Of a stretch of DNA of 64,000 nt, positions 12,386 to 24,932 are shown piece by piece. The DNA comes from Silene latifolia (Eukaryota; Streptophyta; Magnoliopsida; Caryophyllales; Caryophyllaceae). The notes under the pieces were generated by a model. It did no database searches and had not been told where the DNA came from. It worked only from the letters and a program-made list of their open reading frames with translations. Every line of letters begins with the position of its first letter. Position 1 is the first letter of the stretch. Where the stretch lies: assembly GCF_048544455.1 (NCBI RefSeq), contig NC_133536.1, forward strand, positions 171,760,325-171,824,324, written 5' to 3'. Both the position numbers and the translations under genes were made by a program.

Positions 12386-14331
12386 TTTTTTGTAAGAGGT
12401 CAGCATTCTCATTCATAAGAAAGAAAAACAAAGTGTACATGGTTGAGCACTAAAGAAAAAACAAGATGACCCAACCCTAAGCTACAAGTACATGGAACAC
12501 ATCATAACTTAGTATGCCCTTCTGCCAGGCATACATACGCACACAGACACAATACTTAATCCAACGTAAGAGCTGCTCCACTGAACGTGATCGACCTACA
12601 TAAATACGCCGGTTTCTTTCATGCCAGATCCCATAAATTCCAGCAGCAAGAGCACAACAAGCTAACTTCTTTCTCCAAGTTTTGCATTTATACCTAGCTA
12701 GCTTATAGAGCTCATGCTTGAGACTCAGAATACGCCTAGTATACCCCTGCCATATCAGAAAACCCTGCATCACCTGGGTAGAATATGAGCAACTGAAGAA
12801 AAGATGGTGATGATTCTCCATAGCCATACCACACAGAACACACCGGTTAACTATGAGCATACCCCTGCTACAGATATTATCAACAGTGGGGAGAGCTTTA
12901 TGAGCAGCCAAAGTAGAGATGAAAGCATGTTGAGGAACAATGATACCATCTAAAAGGGGTTTCATCCACTGCAAAGGGGAACATGCCCCCTGGAAAATGC
13001 TATAAACCTCCCTCAAAGGTAACTTACCCTGCAATTTCCAGGTGGAAAATAAATGTTTAGCAGCATCCATGGAACCCACTTTGCAAATGAATTCATCTCT
13101 GATGTTCAGAATATGTTGCCAAATGGGAGAGACAACCTTATCAAGGTCCCAGCCAGATTGATGCATCAGGACGTATTCCCTGGACCAGTGCATCCAAATA
13201 GAGTAAGAGTGATAGAGATACTTCCAAAACATTTTGAGCATCAACGTTTTATTCCAGCTGAGGATCTCCCTAATGTCAAAACTCCCTTGAGACCGAGCCC
13301 TACAAACTTTTTGCCAGCTAAAAAATACCATTCTTCTGTGAGATCCATCACCCCAAAGAAATTGCCTGCAAACCTTCTCAATGTCATGCACAATACCTTG
13401 TGGGAGGAGAATGCAAGCACACCAGAAGGACTCAATACCAAAGATGACAGAATTGAGTAATTGAACCTTACCAGCATAGCTAAGTTGCTGACTGGCCCAA
13501 TACCTAAGCTTACCACGAATCTTAGCCAACAAAGGTTGGAACATGTCCTGAGTTAGCCTGGAGTAATGCAAAGGGGTGCCCAGATACTTGAATGGGAAAT
13601 GGCCCTCCACATATCTAGTGTGGGCAAGAATCAGAGCTTGAACATCAGGTCTGACACCAACAAAATAGATATTTGTCTTTGAAGGGTTTGGTGCCAGGCC
13701 ATAATAGTCAGAGAACAGCTTGAGGCACTCCTGAACAGCAACAACAGAAGGCAGATCTCCCCTAACAAACACCAAAAGATCGTCTGCAAAAATAAGATGA
13801 GTAAGATCCAGTCTGCAGCATTTGGGATGGTAGCTGAACTGATCAAACTTTGGAAGCCCCCTTAGAAGTCTAGAAAGAAACTCCATACAAAGAACAAAAA
13901 GCAAAGGAGATAAGGGATCTCCTTGCCTGAGCCCTTTTTGCCATTTAAAGTAACCCACAGCTGCTCCATTTATCCTGAGCGAGTATCTTGGACTAGAGAT
14001 CAGAGTAATGATCCAATTGCAGAAGAGAGGGGGAATGCCATAGAGGGGGAGGACAGCTTGCAAAAAAGCCCAATTAACACTATCAAACGCCTTCCTGATG
14101 TCAACCTTGACCACACATCTAGGAGTTTTATACTTTCTGCCATAGCCCCTAACAAGCTCAGTGGCCAACATGGTATTATCAAAAATGGACCTATCTTCCA
14201 CAAAAGCAGCTTGCTCTTTCCCCACTATGAGAGGCATGACCTTTTTAATCCTGTTAGTCAAAATCTTGCTAATGGTTGTATAAATTGTTGTACAGCAGGA
14301 AATAGGTCGATAGTCTAAGACAGTGGTGGGA
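12384..14331 (-). mobile_element. LINE A, L1-type, 5'-truncated
   Basis: A minus-strand non-LTR retrotransposon with its 3' poly(A) side at 12384-12391 and a 5' end near 14331, where coding sequence stops inside the reverse transcriptase. Its 3' terminal sequence (AATGAGAATGCTGACCTCTTACAAAA on the element strand, shortened here) is shared in form with the other LINEs of the window. Flanks: a stretch at 12292-12316 resembles the sequence right after the 5' end (14332-14354), compatible with a diverged target duplication. Confidence 0.88.
12477..14331 (-). pseudogene. LINE A reverse transcriptase and C-terminal zinc region
   Basis: Open from about 14331 to the stop at 12477 with no internal stop, roughly 615 codons. 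It starts within the palm (DYRPISCC). It continues with EQAAFVEDRSIFDN, KVDIRKAFDSVNW, GLRQGDPLSPLLF and the catalytic box HLIFADDLLVF. A C-terminal zf-RVT module follows (NRCVLCGMAMENHHHLFFSC) and then an IYGIWHERNRRIY tail. The protein would copy LINE RNA at nicked target DNA. The upstream endonuclease and ORF1 are missing, so the copy cannot move by itself although its remaining frame is intact, which points to a fairly recent insertion. Confidence 0.9.
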
Positions 14332-14360
14332 GTTTATACAAAACCGCAACTTTTCCCCAC

Positions 14361-14442
<82 letters not shown>

Positions 14443-14466
14443 TGTTTATACAAAACCGCAACTTTT
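14332..14466. repeat. (TTA)n block between identical 23-base direct repeats
   Basis: The same 23 bases (beginning GTTTATACAAAACC, ending CAACTTTT) occur at 14332-14354 and 14444-14466. Between them lie CCCCAC and about 80 bases of pure TTA repeat. This looks like a target duplication around an insertion made of tail sequence alone, or alternatively a local duplication. Confidence 0.6.
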
Positions 14467-14487
14467 ATTGAGATCAAATCAATTTAT

Positions 14488-16875
<2,388 letters not shown>

Positions 16876-17000
16876 TTTTTTTGCAAAAAGTTATGTACCT
16901 TATATTCTTCCCATCGAGGGGCAAAACAAAGGTGATTCTTACAAAGACTAGCCAATATACAACATTTGACAAGCAAACTTCTTAGCTATTGAGATGTGTT
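16876..17000 (-). mobile_element. LINE D, 3' end only
   Basis: A 7-T run (16876-16882) followed by LINE-like 3' sequence (TTGCAAAAAG, CCATCGAGGGGCAAAAC, GATTCTTACAAAGACTAGCC) that resembles the 3' end of LINE C. The right boundary is uncertain. From about 17001 to 17345 I see no gene or clear repeat. Confidence 0.6.
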
Positions 17001-17345
17001 AATATCTCATCATAATGAAGACTCTTCTTGTAAGCTAACATTCTAACTGACACTTCAAATTTGCACTAATATTAGTGCAAATGACATGTAAAATAGAACT
17101 AAAATAGAAGGTAAAATTATATATAAAATAGACACATGAATTACTCCTAGAGACGTACGGAGTAACATATACTCCATAGATAGATGGTGAAAAGTAGGTA
17201 AAAGACAACTACTTTGGTAATGCCGTATCCGAAATTTTAAGATTGGTCGGAAAATTTCGAGTCTTTCATTTGTAGTTTAATAAGCGAAGTGGTAATAAGG
17301 CAGCTCATTGTATGACTCATTATGTTTCCTTAGATTTTTCATCTC

Positions 17346-17552
17346 GTGTTTGGATTGATGATGATGTATCTAAATGTGCTAGGTGATGTAATTTCTTCCG
17401 AAGCCTTAGTTCGGGATTATGTCAACAAGTTTGATAGGATTATATCAGATTTGAAAGATATAGGAGTGAAGACTGATGATGAAGACCACGCACTTATGTT
17501 GCTGCTTTTTTTGAAGGATATAGGAGCGAAGATTTCTTCTCTTCCTCCCTAA
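17346..17552 (+). pseudogene. Copia gag-like remnant
   Basis: A 68-residue frame with LVRDYVNKFDRIISDLKDIG and DDEDHALMLLLFL, the helix pattern of the UBN2/copia gag family. No zinc knuckle or other copia domain follows, and the start Met is not the family start. It is a small relic with no visible LTRs. The stretch 17553-17705 shows nothing else. Confidence 0.45.
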
Positions 17553-17705
17553 CAACCAACCAAATGGGCCGGGTCGGGTCAGAATTTGACAGGTCTAGTT
17601 GAGATTGATCACACAAATTGTAACAAATTACCGGCCTAATGTGAGGTGGTTATTTTCCTGAAATTTAATTATACATTGCTCATAACTTGCAGCAAATTAC
17701 AACCG

Positions 17706-17759
17706 ATTAACTTCAAATTGCGATAAACACAAGGATGTGTCTCTATAATTCAATATGTG
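17706..17759 (-). pseudogene. 3' end of the interrupted dioxygenase gene
   Basis: Read on the minus strand and joined across the Ty3-type insertion, the last exon of the 2OGD gene (see 29631-30239) continues here in frame for about 20 codons (ILNYRDTSLCLSQFEVN) and stops at a TAA near 17706. The shared ATGTG at 17755-17759 is the left copy of the target duplication. The placement depends on the 2OGD assignment and on the clean insertion. Confidence 0.5.
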
Positions 17760-18026
17760 TGTAATACCCCGAATAAAATTAATTTTAAGATATATATAAT
17801 AATTATAATAATAATAGGACCATTAAAACTTTATAGACTAAACTCGTATATTTTTCTGTATACACGAAGACGGCTCCATTTTAGTAATTTGTCTAAGAGT
17901 ATATGAGTCGGAACCGTTATGATTTTTCTACTCTATTAGATAATTAAAAAAAAAAATTAGAAATTTTACACGTGATTCCATGCAAGGAGTGGGTGTCACC
18001 TCATTATTATTCCTACCGTTACATGC

Positions 18027-18114
<88 letters not shown>

Positions 18115-19168
18115 GAAATAAAATAACAATCCTACGCAAAAACGAGAGAAAATAGGAGGAGGCAGGGGTCTTTTGCTTTCATCGGGATAGTTATAGAATA
18201 TCTTGTATCCATATTCCTCCTTATTCTCCGTCATATATACCTATTAAGGTATGATTTCGGGACCCTTTGTTGATATAAGTAATTATTTACCTTTATTTAC
18301 CTTGAAATAAGAGATTAGAAATAATCCGTTACATTAGTTTTATTGTTAATTTTATCTTATGAATGTTATACTGCTCACATGTTATATAGGTTATCGTCTT
18401 ATAAGTATGTTAGTGTGATAAGGTTATTGTTGTCATATTGCGTAATTGGCCAATTGTAGCATTCGGGATACGATTATTGGTTTGAGATGACATTACAGGG
18501 GAATAAAAACCGTGTACACAGTAGGAGCGTTGGCTCCATACAAGGGAGCAATGTTGGTACTATAGACGTTGGCTCCAGGGCGTCGGCCCATAGTAAAAAG
18601 GGATCATTAGCTCCAGGGCGTTGGTCCATATTAAAAAGGGAGCATTAGCTCCAGGGCGTTGGCCATGAGAAAAAAGTTAATGTCTATATCTCTTAAGTAA
18701 TGGTATACCGGTAGTAGTGTCGTATGAATATATATCCTGTTGGTATGGTAGTCATATAATGTTTTTGGGATACCGGGTTGGTTCCTGGCATGGAATGCTG
18801 TATTTTTGGTAAGTTATTTTATTGTATGATATATGGTAATAAGAAGAATTTTATGAATATATGATATGACCTAAGACCGGTGGAAGGAACTGGAGTCATA
18901 CTCAGCCTGTGGTTGGCTGATTCCGTTACTTTCACTCTTTTTCAGGTACAAGTATCGGGGAAGGTCAAGTGTGAGGATTTGACATTATAAAGGATAATAA
19001 GTATAAGTTGTAAATATTTTTAAGCTTTAATAGTTTATTTATTTTTATTGTTTAGCTTTGTATTCTCCGAAGGGGGAATACGGCGGTGACGCCCTTGTAT
19101 TTTTGCTGATGTCTATTATTAATAAAAGAGCTATTTTGAGCTACCTGCTTGCTTTTCGGGGCGTTACA
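17760..19168 (+). repeat. 5' LTR of the non-autonomous Ty3-type element
   Basis: 1409 bases. It contains a tandem block of about 45-base units (18519-18680) with the words GGGAGCATTAGCTCCAGGGC and GTTGGCCCATA, and an (AT)n tract (about 18028-18106) with ~150 flanking bases absent from the 3' LTR. An AATAAA-type signal (AATAAAAGAGC, 19120-19130) lies near its end. Confidence 0.9.
18028..18106. repeat. (AT)n microsatellite in the 5' LTR
   Basis: Pure AT dinucleotide array inside an ~150-base segment (17955-18110) that the 3' LTR lacks, so it was gained by the 5' LTR or lost from the other. Confidence 0.95.
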
Positions 19169-19342
19169 GAGCCTAAGAAAAGTCTAGATTGCTTAAAACA
19201 AATTAAAATTTGATGAGAGTTGGGTAGAAATTTTGGGGTAGGAAGTAAATATTTCTATGTAAAGGTTTACTAATATTTCTTTTTAAACTAATTGTATGTA
19301 TTAATGTTATTTGTTTCCTAAATTTTGTCTTGACAGTTTGCG

Positions 19343-20023
19343 ATGGCTAAATTTCCTAATATCCACCCTTCTGAGTTAACTATGGATACTACTCGACCGC
19401 TAGAAGAGCATCTGCTACGTTTGGAAAATTACATGAATTATTATGCAGAGGTTCATAGCTCGACCTTTCATGATATGTACGTGCGAGGGAGAGCTTTAAT
19501 CCTTACCTTACCACATACTGGAGCTTGGGGTAGATTAAGGGAGAATTATATGAATAAAATCCAGGAATTTCACCTAAGATGTGGGAATGGTTATCCAGAG
19601 ACCCAAGATATTTACTTGGTATCTATGGCACTAAGGGAACTCGCCCAGACAATCGAAGAGGAGCGTGGGATGCCCGTAGAAATCCCCGTACCCTTTGGAG
19701 ATGCCCCAATCCCAGAGGGGTACGATTCTCCTATAGAGGAGTCATATATTGATATATGAAAACCCAAGATTGTAGAGTGGGAGAAGAAATGGGGAAATGA
19801 GACCTATGAGGGTAGCGAGTGGGAGAAGCAGATGAATGAGGTTATCGTGATAGACTCACCAGTTGGGAAAGGAAAAGAGATTGCCACGAGTAAAGAGTGT
19901 ATTGTGATAGCACCATTGTGTGGAAAATTTCCCATTCAGAAGAGACCCAAGGAGGATGTGGACCCATCTGAACCAGGGTTTAGTCATTGGATGATGAACT
20001 ATTCAGATGAGGAGGATGAGTAG
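19343..20023 (+). pseudogene. Orphan ORF of the non-autonomous Ty3-type element
   Basis: Starts MAKFPNIHPSELTMDTTRPL about 175 bases after the 5' LTR, where gag would be. The frame runs 226 codons to TAG at 20021 with one in-frame TGA (19757-19759). The first 138 residues look helical and moderately charged (LEEHLLRLENYMNYYAE; MALRELAQTIEEERG); the second part is acidic and Pro-rich and ends SDEEDE. I do not recognise a domain: no zinc knuckle, no protease triad, no nucleic-acid motif. Position and size suggest a diverged or replaced gag that could still package the RNA with helper proteins. Codon pattern is clearly coding-like compared with the AT-rich flanks. Confidence 0.55.
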
Positions 20024-23000
20024 ACAAAGATTACTCGACTTTTGACCCAACCAACCGAGACTAACGGTTTAAATAACCAAAATTTTTGTTGTAAGTACCC
20101 ATTGGTTGTTTAGTGTATATGTAATCGTATGTAAACTTGTTAGAGTTGGAGGAGTGGTATGTATAAGTAGTTTGGGTTAGTGTAACTGTTTATAATAACT
20201 GGTTGTAAGATAAGTCTGTATGAGTGTGTGGCACGCTATTGTAAGTAAACTTAAATATTAACTTATGTTCTATATAGTAGCATTATAAGCTATAAGCTAA
20301 AACTTTAATGACTACATAGATAAGTAAGGATTCTATCTTTTAGAGACAGGAAGGGGATTTTGACATACACTCCAACCCTTTGGGATGCAGACTTTTAGTA
20401 ATATGAGGTGAACGTGTGGGGTAACACGATTCTACCGATCTTATTAATCTTATTATTGTTCGGGGTTGTATGTAGTATATGCTAACCATTTTTCTTAATT
20501 GAAATTCTATGATGATATTTGTTAGCTACTTGATGGTAGTTGTTATAATATATGAATTAAATTTATAATAGTAATAATTATTGTAGATTGTCATTGTTTG
20601 GTGAGATAGGTTTGGTGAGGTTTGAATGGTATATAAAGTGAGTTAATTACTGAGGATTACACGTTTTATGTAAAAGAATTATTGTGAAAATAATAAACTG
20701 ATCAGGCATGTGAAGGTGAGATAATTCACAAATTTGGGGTTTGAATGCAATAATCAAGCTTAGTGCCTAAGGTAATGATTCACACGCATGATTGGAATTT
20801 ACTTGGCCAATTAATATAAACTTTGATGTTAGTTTTCAGGCATGTACTCGTATGGTACCAAGATTGGGTTTTATTGCTTAATATTGTGTTTTACCGTCGT
20901 TTCCTTTGACCTCGACTACTGGGTGAGTAGCTTGGAGTTTATACTCTGAGTGTTGAGAACGGTTCTTTGAACCATGACAATATTGATATTGAAATTGAGA
21001 TGAGAATTGGTTACTGGTATTGAGTTATGGGGCCTATGTGCCATATTGTGTTTACCGTCCAGAGTGACCATGGTTATTGAATTATATTATTATGAGATGG
21101 AAATCGATATTGAGATGGAAATATTGTTTCGCGGTTTTATCCGCCAGTTCACTCACCTCTTGTCCTCGTCTTAAAGTCGATGATGAGAATGCGATACTTG
21201 GTTACTTTGGAGTATAATATTACGAGACAGCGTAATGAGTGAGACGGAGTAGTGAGATGAAACTTGGTTACTTATTGGAGATAAATTATTTGCCTTCGAT
21301 GATCACTGGGATGGTTTAATTTTACACGGAAATTATTGGTTTGTAAAAAAAAAAAAAAAAAATAGATCATCAAGTACACATATATATAGCCTGAGTTGGT
21401 AAACTCATTATTTATTGGACCATGAAATTTTTGTAAGCACTTTTGGTTTGACAATTGAAATATGACTTCATTCTTGACACGTGATAATGTGACCAAGAGA
21501 TTCTTCTTGTATTGTATTGTTAAATTGCTAAACTTTGACCTTGGCCTCCAGGTGAGTAACTCGAGTATTTACTCTCAGGGTTGAACATTTCTTTAAATGA
21601 ACATTTGACAATATCTCCTTAATATGTAGATGGAATTGTTACTGGTATTGAATTAGGAGGGGGGGCTTGTGTGCTAAGTTACGGTTCAGAAGTGACCAAG
21701 GTTATTAAGTTGATATATTATTTGAAATCGATATTAATATGTAAATATTGTTTTATGGTTTCACAGTTCACTTACCTTTGTTCCTGACTTATGGTTTACG
21801 GTGAAAATATAATAACTGGTTACTTTGGACGTATTGTATTATGAGTTGAAATAATGAGAAAGATTAAGTAATGAGATAAGAGTGGATTAATTATTAAGTT
21901 TATGGTTGAGAGTGGGAGATAGTGTACCTTTTAATTTCTTCAATTTTTTATGACTTGTGATTAAGGTGCTTGAGGATTTGAGATATTATTGTTTAGACCG
22001 CTAACCAAAGTTTAGAACGGGATTAGGTGGTGGTGTTAGCCAGATTTGGTGTGGAAAAAAAAAGTATACTTATTTCGCTATTCTTAGCTAACTGTCTCAA
22101 GATAGTTGTTGACTATCAATGAATAGGATGGACAAAAGGCTTTATTTAAAAGACGTTGATTGACTTTGAATGCAAATGGTCAAACCAACTTTACAGTACA
22201 TAAGATTGGAGTTGTTTGTATGGTTGAGTGTGAGGAATGTGGAATTTAAGGATGCATTATATAGGGTTATCTTTCTTAAATTTTGGGGATTCTTGTTAAG
22301 CCTGGATTATTGAACCTTTGGGGTAGGTCGAGTTGAGAATGTGAATTGTTGACCAAATTCTATCTTAAACTGATAGCCATCATGATGTCAAAGCGAGTTT
22401 GAAATTTGATCTTGGAGAAGTAGACTTTAAGATGAGTGTTCTTTTAACTAAGTTTGATATTTAATTGGGAATAAGTTAGTACCATTTAGAGATTAATATT
22501 AGGGTAGTTGAGATTTTTATTCTTTTACTTTAAAGGATATTTTGTCATTATTTATGATGAGGTTTTAGTTAAATGGTTTGGTCTTATGATAAAAGATTGT
22601 CTTATGAAACAGAATATGTGTTTTTATAATAAATTCGATTATATTATCTATAGTATCTTGGATCATTTTAATCGTGATATTTTACCTTTAGCACAATTAC
22701 TAACCCTTCTACTCATTAGATACTGGTCCTATTTCCGAGATATTGAAGTTTTGATATTCAAATAGTTTCACGTATTACGAACATTTCTAACTAGTTAAAG
22801 TTAGTCTTTTATTTTCAAAATTGTGGTTGTTTTTTTGTTTTTTTTTTTAAATAATAATAAATAAATAATAATGGTTTACTTTTACTAAGAATTTGAAAGT
22901 GAATTTTTCAATTTTTTCTTTAACTTTATGCGGCTGGTGAGATGTTATGACTTGTTATTAGAGGCATCTAATAACCGGTTCAGCGCTAACTAACGCATGA

Positions 23001-23402
23001 ATGAGTTGTCTTTGAATTGGATTACTCGAATTTTTGTTCGCGACGGGAATTCGTGCCTTCCATTATATAAGACATATGCTTTTTAATCATATTATAAATA
23101 TGATTGAAAGATTTTTGTTATATTCTAATAAATTTTTTTAAACTTTTGAGTAAGACATAGTTTAGTCAAGTTTCGAGATTTTATACCTTTCGGATTCTAC
23201 TTCATATCTTTCCGCTCATTTCAAATCGGTGTTGTTTCCAAGTTTTCGAAATGTTGATATTCAAACTTTTTTACGTATTTCGAAAATTTTTAATTAGTTC
23301 AAAGTTCGTCTTTGGTACATTTTGAAAATTTATTGCAAAAAAAGAGGACTTTCAATTTTTTTCTATGTTTCTATTTTCAAGTTTCGGAACGAAACTTATT
23401 TT
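20024..23402 (+). other. Non-coding interior of the Ty3-type element with internal duplications
   Basis: No credible protein frame over 3.4 kb. Two diverged tandem duplications are visible. First, 20905-21300 matches 21533-21930 (both have GTGAGTARCT, TTACTGGTATTGA, GAAATCGATATT, CAGTTCACT). Second, 22740-22860 matches 23245-23345 (both have TTGATATTCAAA, ACGTATT, TTCAAAATT-type words). A run of A lies at 21344-21362. The length without coding suggests spacer that keeps the element near packageable size. Confidence 0.65.
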
Positions 23403-23415
23403 AAGGAGGGTAAAA
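23403..23415 (+). promoter_or_regulatory. Polypurine tract before the 3' LTR
   Basis: AAGGAGGGTAAAA directly before TGTAATACCCC. It is the plus-strand primer for reverse transcription and sets the exact 5' end of the 3' LTR at 23416. Confidence 0.85.
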
Positions 23416-23445
23416 TGTAATACCCCAAATAAAATTAATTTTAAG

Positions 23446-23452
<7 letters not shown>
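23416..23452 (+). repeat. 3' LTR, first fragment
   Basis: The first ~37 bases of the 3' LTR (TGTAATACCCC... to the ATAATAATA stretch). The rest resumes at 28415 after LINE F. Confidence 0.88.
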
Positions 23453-23482
<30 letters not shown>

Positions 23483-23521
23483 TAAATAATAATAATATAA
23501 ATAATAATAATAATAATAATA

Positions 23522-23610
<89 letters not shown>
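23449..23610. repeat. (AAT)n array at the 5' end of LINE F
   Basis: About 160 bases of AAT repeat with a few AATAT interruptions. The matching position of the 5' LTR has only a short ATAATTATAATAATAATA stretch, so the array expanded at or after the LINE insertion. Confidence 0.93.
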
Positions 23611-23612
<2 letters not shown>

Positions 23613-23693
23613 CTCCTCTCTCTCTCTAAAAATTCTCTGAAAATCGCGATTTCGAGTGGTACACTCAAACCCTAACTTGAGAGTCTCGTCGGC

Positions 23694-24932
23694 ATGCCGA
23701 GGGGCCGGCCGCCCAAAATTCCGGTCGCTGGTCGCAATACTAGATCTACAGTAAAGGTTGTTGCAGGGAAACAAGATGGGGTTGTTAATCGTTCTCCGGG
23801 CTCTGCAGTTCTTGGTGATTTCATGGAACCTTCGTCTCCAGTTACGACGCCGGTGGTAGTTGATGGGGCTTCCACATCAGCTGTGTCAAAAAAGGTATCT
23901 TCTATTCCTCCCTCTGAGAAGACTCATGTGGTTAATACGGTGGCTCCAAACCCTCCTTTGAAAAAACCTTATGTTCAGGCCCTGAAATCATCTAGTAAGG
24001 GGATGACCTTGTCGTTTGTCAGGGGTGGGGAAAAAGAGGTGACCATAGATGAAGCTGATATTGCTACAGAAATTAAGTACTGGAGTTGTACCTTGGTGGG
24101 GACAGTTATGGGCAGACAAACTTCAATTGTGGAATTAAATTCTCTAATTTCTAAGCACTGGAACCATATCACTACACCTGAGGTTCTCTACTTCTCTCGT
24201 GGGTGGTATTATTTTCGCTTTCTGTCTAAAGAGGATATGGATGCTATACAGACAGGTTCCTGGAATGTTAATGGCTACCCACTGGTTTTTAAGCCATGGT
24301 CACCCACGGTAGCTGAGGAATTGGCTGAATTGACCACAGTTCCTATTTGGGTTCTGTTCCCCAATCTTGACCCTTGTTTTTGGTCCCAGGCTGCACTTAG
24401 TAAGGTTGCCAGCTTCGTAGGTAGGCCTATCTGTGCAGATGAACCAACCACTCTCAAGAGTAAGATTGCTTTTGCAAGGATTTTGGTTGAGGTGGATCTT
24501 TCTAAGGAATTACCAAAGGCTATGACACTTCAAACTCCCTACAGAGGTACTGTCCTCCAAAAGATAGCTTATGAATGGGTGCCACATTTCTGCCATACCT
24601 GCAAAAAAATTGGTCACACTCAGGATATATGCAATAGGAATAAGCCAAAGCAGGTCTATAAGGCCAAGGAACCTGTTCCTGCTGCTATCCCGATTGCTAA
24701 GGTTACTGCAGCTTCTAGTAGTACACCTGCTAAGAAGGGCTCTCAAAAAAGGAATTCAATTCCCCAAACTGATACTGTGGTCACTACTCTGGCTAATAAG
24801 TATTCAGTGCTTTCTGAGGAGGCTCCTGTTATTGTTAACCTTGATGTGGAGCAAGAGAATGTTCATATTGAATTGGAAGTTGGCAGTGTTGTGGAGATTG
24901 AGCCTGGAGGGCAACCCCCCCCCCCCCAATGA
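23694..24932 (+). CDS. LINE ORF1 protein, DUF4283 and zinc knuckle
   Basis: 412 residues, intact. It starts MPRGRPPKIPVAGRN (an AT-hook-like GRPPK) 83 bases into the element. Residues ~115-230 form the DUF4283-type RNA-binding region seen in plant LINE ORF1 and related gag-like proteins (YWSCTLVGTVMGRQ ... YFSRGWYYFRFLSKEDMDA ... WNVNGYPLVFKPW). Residues ~298-315 hold the zinc knuckle CHTCKKIGHTQDIC (C-x2-C-x4-H-x4-C). The C-terminus is Ala/Ser/Thr-rich, ends in a Pro run coded by 13 C (24915-24927), and its stop TGA overlaps the ORF2 start as ATGA. Role: binds the LINE RNA as an RNP coat and chaperone. Confidence 0.9.
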   Translation: MPRGRPPKIPVAGRNTRSTVKVVAGKQDGVVNRSPGSAVLGDFMEPSSPVTTPVVVDGASTSAVSKKVSSIPPSEKTHVVNTVAPNPPLKKPYVQALKSSSKGMTLSFVRGGEKEVTIDEADIATEIKYWSCTLVGTVMGRQTSIVELNSLISKHWNHITTPEVLYFSRGWYYFRFLSKEDMDAIQTGSWNVNGYPLVFKPWSPTVAEELAELTTVPIWVLFPNLDPCFWSQAALSKVASFVGRPICADEPTTLKSKIAFARILVEVDLSKELPKAMTLQTPYRGTVLQKIAYEWVPHFCHTCKKIGHTQDICNRNKPKQVYKAKEPVPAAIPIAKVTAASSSTPAKKGSQKRNSIPQTDTVVTTLANKYSVLSEEAPVIVNLDVEQENVHIELEVGSVVEIEPGGQPPPPQ

